Source of the DNA: Bacteroidales bacterium
GTDB taxonomy: Bacteria; Bacteroidota; Bacteroidia; Bacteroidales; UBA1715
Direction: 5' to 3'
Assembly: GCA_024409235.1 (NCBI GenBank)
Contig: JAKSUA010000002.1
Span: 66,385 to 130,384 of the forward strand
DNA length: 64,000 nucleotides
In this document: positions 59,572 to 64,000 of the stretch, one piece after another
Numbering within the stretch: the stretch's first letter is position 1
Layout of the letters: each line of letters starts with the position of its first letter
Position numbers and translations under genes: made by a program
The notes under the pieces: generated by a model
Told to the model about the DNA's origin: nothing
Database searches by the model: none
The model's input: only the letters and a program-made list of their open reading frames with translations

Positions 59572-59601
59572 CTTGCTTTATTCAAAAAAAAATTATCTTT
59601 G
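59572..59601 (+). promoter_or_regulatory. Candidate promoter (CTTG / TATCTTTG) for the lysozyme-fold gene
   Basis: TATCTTTG at 59594-59601 is a full -7 match. CTTG at 59572-59575 is a near -33 match with 18-nt spacing. The ATG at 59624 follows by 22 nt. Confidence 0.55.
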
Positions 59602-59623
59602 CCTCGTTTTTAATAGAAGATAT

Positions 59624-60259
59624 ATGCACAAAAAGTTCAGTATCAACGAAGTAAGAACTCTCTCCTCTACCATTTTAATCGTTCTTTTACTATGTTGTCC
59701 TATCGCAGTCTCTGACAGAGAATACGAATTAAGCGAAACGGAAGAATCCATTGAAATCGAATTGGATTACATTAATTATCAAGATTTATTTAAAAGAATT
59801 GCACACATTGAATCAAGACATAATTATAATGTTGCAAACAAATCAAAAACCGTAGGTAAATATCAAGCAGGAAAAGCATCCTTACTTGAATTTGGATATA
59901 CTGAAGAACAAGTTCAAGCTATCTACGACTCTTTTGACACGGTATATACATCAAAGGGGCACCCACGCTACCATTTCGATATAAACACCTTTCCACCTGA
60001 AGACCAGGAAAGATTCATCAGATGGTATATGCACAAAATGGAAAAAGTATATTTAAAAGAAGCCATTGAAAAATATGTTGGAACAACTATAAACAATGTT
60101 TATATTACCAGAGCAGGTATTCTTAACGCTTCAATGTTAGGATTCAACAATGTAATAAAATTCTTAGAATCAAACGGAGAAATAAATTACACTCCTAAAA
60201 AAGGATATTCTGTTCAAAATAGATTGGCACAATTCGAACGTACTGAAATTATTTCGTAA
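59624..60259 (+). CDS. Lysozyme-like (transglycosylase-type) envelope protein
   Basis: The 211-residue protein starts at ATG 59624 (MHKKFSINEV) with an N-terminal membrane anchor or signal helix at about 13-30. The following region resembles lysozyme-fold peptidoglycan hydrolases. A candidate catalytic Glu lies in FKRIAHIESRHNYNVANKS, and the GKYQAGKASLLEFGY stretch parallels the GxYQ...ALxxxGY segment of this fold. The C-terminal part is helical (FIRWYMHKMEKVYLKEAIEKYVG). A role in remodelling peptidoglycan is therefore plausible. The similarity is moderate, and activity is not established. An earlier frame start at 59573 precedes the -7 box and is rejected. Confidence 0.68.
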   Translation: MHKKFSINEVRTLSSTILIVLLLCCPIAVSDREYELSETEESIEIELDYINYQDLFKRIAHIESRHNYNVANKSKTVGKYQAGKASLLEFGYTEEQVQAIYDSFDTVYTSKGHPRYHFDINTFPPEDQERFIRWYMHKMEKVYLKEAIEKYVGTTINNVYITRAGILNASMLGFNNVIKFLESNGEINYTPKKGYSVQNRLAQFERTEIIS

Positions 60260-60288
60260 ATTCGCATAGGATTCGAAATAATATAATC

Positions 60289-61482
60289 ATGTACTCTACT
60301 CTTAAATCAGAATTCGAGAAAGAACTAAACAGTGTTCTTTCATTTTGGTCAACAAAAGCAATAGACAAAGAAAGCGGTCAATTCCTAGGAGAAATGGACC
60401 ACTATGGTACTCCTTCGCCGGAAGCGAACAAAGGAATCATTATGTATTCCCGCATCATGTGGACATTCGCTGCCGCATGCCGTTTTTACAAGAATGACGG
60501 CTACAAAAAATACGCAGATTTAGCAAAATCGTTCATAGAAGAACATTTTCTAGACAAGAAAAACGGCGGTGTATATTGGGAAACTGATTGCAATGGAACA
60601 GTTGTTGTCAACAAGAAACAAGTGTATGCCGAAGCATTTACCATATACGCATACGCTGAATATGCTCTTGCTTTCAACGACAAGCAAGCATTGGATATGG
60701 CAATGGACATTTTCAACAAATTGGAATCTATTTGCTATGACAAGAAAAACGGCGGCTACTTTGAAGCGTTCTCCGAAACATGGGAAAAACTTGATGATGT
60801 TCGTTTAAGCGTAAAAGATTTGAACGAACCGAAAGGTATGAACACCAATCTCCATGTTTTGGAAGCATACACAACATTGTACGAGGCGACAAAAAATCCA
60901 AAAGTTGGCGAAGCACTCAAAAAAGAAATAGAAATCTACATGAACAAAATCGTTAACGATAAAAATCATGTAACCATTTTCTTTTCTGAAGATTGGAAAC
61001 CAAAAACAACAGAATTTTCATACGGACACGACATTGAATCTACTTGGTTGATTTGGGAAGCTGCGGAAATGCTTGGCGACAAACAGTTGCTTGAAACAAT
61101 TCGTCCACAAATTCTCGCTATGGTTGACACATTCATAGCCGAAGGTTTTGACAAAGAAACAAAATCAACCCTTTACGAGATTTTCCCAGAAAAAGGTACA
61201 ATAGATAGAGACCGCCATTGGTGGGTACAAATTGAAGCCGTTGAAGGACTTGCAAATGCATATGATATGACTGGCAAGGAAGAATATCGTACTCTTGCTC
61301 TACAACAATGGGAATATATTCGCGAAAAACTTATTGACCGAGTTCATGGCGAATGGTACTGGCGCATTGACGACGAAGGTTTTCCTGTTGATAGCGAACC
61401 GAAAATGGGGATGTGGAAATGTCCTTACCACAACGGTCGCGGCTTAATGCACATGATTAAAGAAATGGAAAAATGGCAATAA
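60289..61482 (+). CDS. AGE family epimerase, probable cellobiose 2-epimerase
   Basis: Cytoplasmic (alpha/alpha)6-barrel isomerase (397 residues) that interconverts glucose and mannose at the reducing end of beta-1,4-linked disaccharides. Conserved parts: RIMWTFAAACRFY, NLHVLEAYTTLYEAT, the catalytic His region SYGHDIESTWLIWEAA, RHWWVQIEAVEGLANAYD and the C-terminal KCPYHNGRGLMHMI with the second catalytic His. These fit cellobiose 2-epimerase better than N-acylglucosamine 2-epimerase. In Bacteroidota this enzyme works in mannan or cellulose degradation, which agrees with the GH5 lipoprotein in the same window, although the two are 24 kb apart. Confidence 0.87.
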   Translation: MYSTLKSEFEKELNSVLSFWSTKAIDKESGQFLGEMDHYGTPSPEANKGIIMYSRIMWTFAAACRFYKNDGYKKYADLAKSFIEEHFLDKKNGGVYWETDCNGTVVVNKKQVYAEAFTIYAYAEYALAFNDKQALDMAMDIFNKLESICYDKKNGGYFEAFSETWEKLDDVRLSVKDLNEPKGMNTNLHVLEAYTTLYEATKNPKVGEALKKEIEIYMNKIVNDKNHVTIFFSEDWKPKTTEFSYGHDIESTWLIWEAAEMLGDKQLLETIRPQILAMVDTFIAEGFDKETKSTLYEIFPEKGTIDRDRHWWVQIEAVEGLANAYDMTGKEEYRTLALQQWEYIREKLIDRVHGEWYWRIDDEGFPVDSEPKMGMWKCPYHNGRGLMHMIKEMEKWQ

Positions 61483-61516
61483 TGTAAGTGCGGGACTCTA
61501 CTCCGCCCTACTAATA

Positions 61517-62851
61517 ATGAAAACGAAGAAAATCATATCCATTTTAATTACCTTATTGATTTACAATCTTGCTTTCTCGCAAATTTTATACGATCAATAT
61601 GCAAACTCTTCGTATGCAAAAATCAAATCATTCAAAATGGTTCCCGTTGTCGAAGAAAGGAAAGGTTATATTTTGCACTATGGTCCAGAAAATGGCGATT
61701 CTCTAGCAAATCCTGTATTTCCATTATTAGGGAATTGCGGTTTGATGGTTGATTTTGATATTTTAGAAGAATCTACACGAGATTTACGCTATGAAGTTAT
61801 TCATTGCGACAGAAATTGGAAAGAAGATGAACTTCTTGAAGGTGAATACGTTACCATTAAAGAAGATTTAGTATTAGATGGCGACCGAGCCGAAAGTTCT
61901 TTTAGCACAACTGTCCCATATATTCACTATAGTTTTATGTTTCCTTTTTCTGATATAACTCTTCATGTATCAGGAAATTACATTCTTAAAATCTATGAAT
62001 TAACCGACGACGACAAAATCGTGCCACTTATACAGAAACGATTTGTTGTATATGAACAATTAGTTGAAATCCAAGGAGAAGTAAAGCGACCAAATGTTGT
62101 GCAATACATTGACTCACATCAACAAATAGAAGCAAAAATTATTCCTCACGGATTTGACTTGTCGTCTTTCGACAAAGATTTATTTGTTGTGTACAGACAA
62201 AACGGACGCTGGGACAAAACAATTAGTGGCATACAGCCAAGCCATATATCTGGTGATGGAAGTCTTATCTTCAATAATAATAGAAATGCACTTTTCGAAG
62301 CTGGTAACGAATTTCGTCAATTTGTATTCAGAAACTTAAGAATAGCTACTTTCCCTATCGATTACATAACCAAAGAAAACGGATTATTCACCGTGTATCT
62401 CCATCCCGACGACGATTGGCACGCAGCCTATACATCAACAACAGACTTAAACGGAAAATTCATAATACAAGAAGAAATAAGTCCACAATCATCTGATTAT
62501 ACCGCAGATTACGCAACAGTAAAATTCACATTGCCATATCACAAAACAATGGATGACACGCTTAATCTATATGTCTGCGGAGAGTTCAACGACTGGAAAA
62601 TGAATGAAGAAAATAAGATGACATACAACATTGAAAAACAACAATATGAGGCGTCTATTCTATTAAAGCAAGGCTGTTACAGTTACACTTATATTAGAGC
62701 ATCAAACAACTTCAAAACAATTGATTTTTCGTCTATTGATGGCAATTTTTACCAAACAGAAAACGAATACGAAATATTCGTGTATTACTACGACTATAGC
62801 ATTGGATACGACCGCTGTATTGGCTACAAAAGAATTTATACAAATTTTTAA
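61517..62851 (+). CDS. Type IX secretion plug protein (DUF5103)
   Basis: Envelope protein of 444 residues with signal peptide (MKTKKIISILITLLIYNLAFSQ). The family is called the T9SS plug because a member closes the lateral opening of the SprA translocon. Visible family features: IKSFKMVPVVEERKGYILHYG near the N-terminus, GLMVDFDILEESTRDLRYEVIHCDRNWKEDELLEGEYV, and the later PYIHYSFMFPFSDITLHVSGNYILKIYEL. The C-terminal part has an immunoglobulin/CBM-like strand pattern (YVCGEFNDWKMNEENKM). Its presence fits the two T9SS cargo proteins in the window. It stands 35 nt after the epimerase gene. Confidence 0.85.
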   Translation: MKTKKIISILITLLIYNLAFSQILYDQYANSSYAKIKSFKMVPVVEERKGYILHYGPENGDSLANPVFPLLGNCGLMVDFDILEESTRDLRYEVIHCDRNWKEDELLEGEYVTIKEDLVLDGDRAESSFSTTVPYIHYSFMFPFSDITLHVSGNYILKIYELTDDDKIVPLIQKRFVVYEQLVEIQGEVKRPNVVQYIDSHQQIEAKIIPHGFDLSSFDKDLFVVYRQNGRWDKTISGIQPSHISGDGSLIFNNNRNALFEAGNEFRQFVFRNLRIATFPIDYITKENGLFTVYLHPDDDWHAAYTSTTDLNGKFIIQEEISPQSSDYTADYATVKFTLPYHKTMDDTLNLYVCGEFNDWKMNEENKMTYNIEKQQYEASILLKQGCYSYTYIRASNNFKTIDFSSIDGNFYQTENEYEIFVYYYDYSIGYDRCIGYKRIYTNF

Positions 62852-62895
62852 AGAAATAGATTTTAATAAGAATCCTAATTATTACATAATTTAAA

Positions 62896-62903
62896 TACAT
62901 TTG
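62896..62903 (+). promoter_or_regulatory. Candidate -7 box (TACATTTG) for the LEA14-like lipoprotein
   Basis: Full TAnnTTTG match, 18 nt before the ATG at 62922. It covers a TTG at 62901 that could be mistaken for an upstream start. Confidence 0.5.
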
Positions 62904-62921
62904 TTCATAACATTTCCTACA

Positions 62922-63494
62922 ATGAAACTTAAAAGAATAATCATTTTACTTGCAGCAAGTTGTCTTAGTTTTATGTCATGTAATATCAATCATGCAAAAA
63001 ACATAAAAGACTGTTCTTTCCGTTTAAATTCAATCTCAGAATTATGGGTTAACAACATTTCTTTTGACGGCAAGAAAAGTCTCATGGATTTTACGCCAAA
63101 TGAAGTTGCTTCCATTTCCAAAGGTTTAATGACTGATATGCCGATTATTTTTACTGCAAACATAACTATCGACAACCCAAATAATCAAAAAGCAGAATTA
63201 AGCGCCCTTGAATGGATTTTACTAATAAAAGATGTTGAAGTTGCAAACGGAACCATTAACGAAAAAATAAAAATTGGAGCTAATCAAAGTATTAGCCTTC
63301 CTATTGATGTGGAAACAAATACAAGTGTGTTAAAGAAATTCTCTCTTGCAGAAATAAAATCCATTATTTTTAATATAAGTTCATCAAAAGGACTTCCGCA
63401 AAACTCAACATTAAAAGTAAAACCAGCTATTAAGTTTGGCAGCACATTAATAAAATCACCTAATTATTTCACTATTAACGTTTCAGACAAATAA
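62922..63494 (+). CDS. LEA type 2 (LEA14/WHy-like) lipoprotein
   Basis: The 190-residue lipoprotein has the lipobox SFMSC (Cys about 20) after ATG 62922. The mature part has the beta-sandwich of the LEA_2 family: IIFTANITIDNPNNQKAELSALEWILLIKDVEVANGTINEKIKIGANQSISLPIDVETN. It shows the characteristic N-P-N motif after the first strand and a glycine/asparagine turn before the second. Bacterial members are thought to sit in the envelope and protect or bind lipids and proteins; no specific function is known here. It is followed 1 nt later by a secreted protein that runs off the window. Confidence 0.82.
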   Translation: MKLKRIIILLAASCLSFMSCNINHAKNIKDCSFRLNSISELWVNNISFDGKKSLMDFTPNEVASISKGLMTDMPIIFTANITIDNPNNQKAELSALEWILLIKDVEVANGTINEKIKIGANQSISLPIDVETNTSVLKKFSLAEIKSIIFNISSSKGLPQNSTLKVKPAIKFGSTLIKSPNYFTINVSDK

Positions 63495-63495
63495 A

Positions 63496-64000
63496 ATGGG
63501 TTTAAAAACAATCAGAAATATTGTTTGCTTCTTCCTGATATTCTCAAGTTCTCTTTATGCCCAAACTTCTAAATTTGAAAGAATTGAACTTGTAGAAGAT
63601 GAAATCAAATATTATGGTTGTGTACCATTCGGTGACAAGGGATTGCTGTTAAAAACGTTTGATTCAAAAAAACAAAACAACCACCGAGCAAACACCTTCA
63701 CCTACATAAAATATGATACAAGTTTTAAGGCACTTTCCTTTACAGATGTTTCCATACCTGCTAAAAAATCTGCTTATATAGATTATACTACAAAAGATAA
63801 ACACTACAATTTTGCATATCAAACCTCAGGAACATACTCTGTTTCTATCATAGATATCAACAATTTAAAGAGTCAGAATATTCAAGGAAAATTTCCTAAA
63901 AACACTATTATCAACACTATCCGAGCAACTGGAGATTTCATTTACTTTCTTGGCTACACAAAGGATCTTCCTATCCTACTTGCTCAGAATATTACAACTG
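63496..64000 (+). CDS. Secreted protein of unknown function, partial (C-terminal part beyond window)
   Basis: ATG 63496 opens a frame that continues to the right edge (168 codons seen). The protein has a Sec signal peptide (MGLKTIRNIVCFFLIFSSSLYAQ), followed by an apparently beta-rich region with repeated short blocks (GDKGLLLKTFDS, DTSFKALSFTDV, SGTYSVSIIDINN). These suggest a beta-propeller or similar fold. I do not recognise the family. It starts 1 nt after the LEA14-like lipoprotein stop, so the two probably share a transcript. Confidence 0.75.
   Translation, partial: MGLKTIRNIVCFFLIFSSSLYAQTSKFERIELVEDEIKYYGCVPFGDKGLLLKTFDSKKQNNHRANTFTYIKYDTSFKALSFTDVSIPAKKSAYIDYTTKDKHYNFAYQTSGTYSVSIIDINNLKSQNIQGKFPKNTIINTIRATGDFIYFLGYTKDLPILLAQNITT

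Noticed and set aside
61483-61516. Hairpin GCGG...CCGC after the epimerase gene as a terminator
   Set aside because: The stem is only four pairs and no T-run follows; the plug-protein gene begins directly after it.
1-64000. CRISPR arrays, insertion sequences, tRNA or rRNA genes
   Set aside because: No direct repeats with regular spacers, no transposase or integrase motifs and no cloverleaf-like sequence were seen; intergenic gaps are too short for most of them.

Overview
The window is AT-rich, densely coded DNA from a member of the Bacteroidota, most likely the order Bacteroidales. The signs are promoters of the TTTG / TAnnTTTG type, genes without Shine-Dalgarno sites, many lipoproteins with short lipoboxes, a PPi-dependent phosphofructokinase, and several type IX secretion (T9SS) signatures: a Por-type C-terminal tail (6977-10699), a gliding-motility/CHU_C-type C-terminal domain (47469-50057) and a DUF5103 plug protein (61517-62851). 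The genus cannot be told from the window. I saw no rRNA, tRNA, CRISPR array or insertion sequence. Gene-free stretches are all short; the longest, 6641-6976, is about 336 nt.

Layout. 1-6640 (minus): 5'-part of valS, a lipoprotein, hypoxanthine phosphoribosyltransferase, an ammonium transporter, then a three-gene unit (NifX-like protein, Nudix hydrolase, radical SAM protein). 6977-17024 (minus): a 1240-residue repeat protein exported by T9SS, BASS and MATE transporters, DUF2279 and DUF3109 proteins, manA and ribBA. 17115-26169 (minus): an exopolysaccharide locus (WecA-like initiating transferase, Wza-like lipoprotein, Wzc-like tyrosine kinase, ugd, two GT4 glycosyltransferases) interrupted by an unknown secreted protein. 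26317-30585 (plus): a 1422-residue 2-hydroxyacyl-CoA dehydratase activase-type protein.

30622-34083 is the most striking segment. A compact arsenic operon (arsR-arsE-arsF-arsG-arsC-arsP, minus strand) sits between the intact prfA gene and a second, separate copy of the last 13 codons of prfA. All six nucleotide differences between the two prfA ends are at third codon positions. This suggests a roughly 3.4-kb arsenic island inserted at the prfA 3' end. The arsR promoter has a nearly perfect consensus, and its -7 box fills the spacer of one of three matching operator-like repeats.

35339-47455 (plus): a GH5 lipoprotein, a split chromate transporter, an acyl-CoA carboxylase/decarboxylase unit (carboxyltransferase, 64-residue small subunit, biotin carrier with a degenerate extra domain), three FKBP-type lipoproteins, rfbA/rfbC/rfbD, clpX, an M42 peptidase and a 42-residue protein. 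47469-52787 (minus): a T9SS type-B cargo protein abutting a probable restriction-modification pair, and a lipoprotein. 52952-64000 (plus): PPi-phosphofructokinase; nadC followed by an alkaline-phosphatase-fold protein that has lost most of its active-site residues, a probable outer-membrane protein and an FkbM methyltransferase; a membrane-tethered receiver-like protein; a lysozyme-fold protein; a cellobiose 2-epimerase-like enzyme; the T9SS plug protein; a LEA14-like lipoprotein; and a secreted protein cut by the window edge.

Together the genes describe a fermentative bacterium with a surface polysaccharide, T9SS export of large adhesin-like proteins, propionate/succinate-type carboxyl transfer and acquired arsenic resistance. 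Function calls rest on motifs read by eye; no database search was run.
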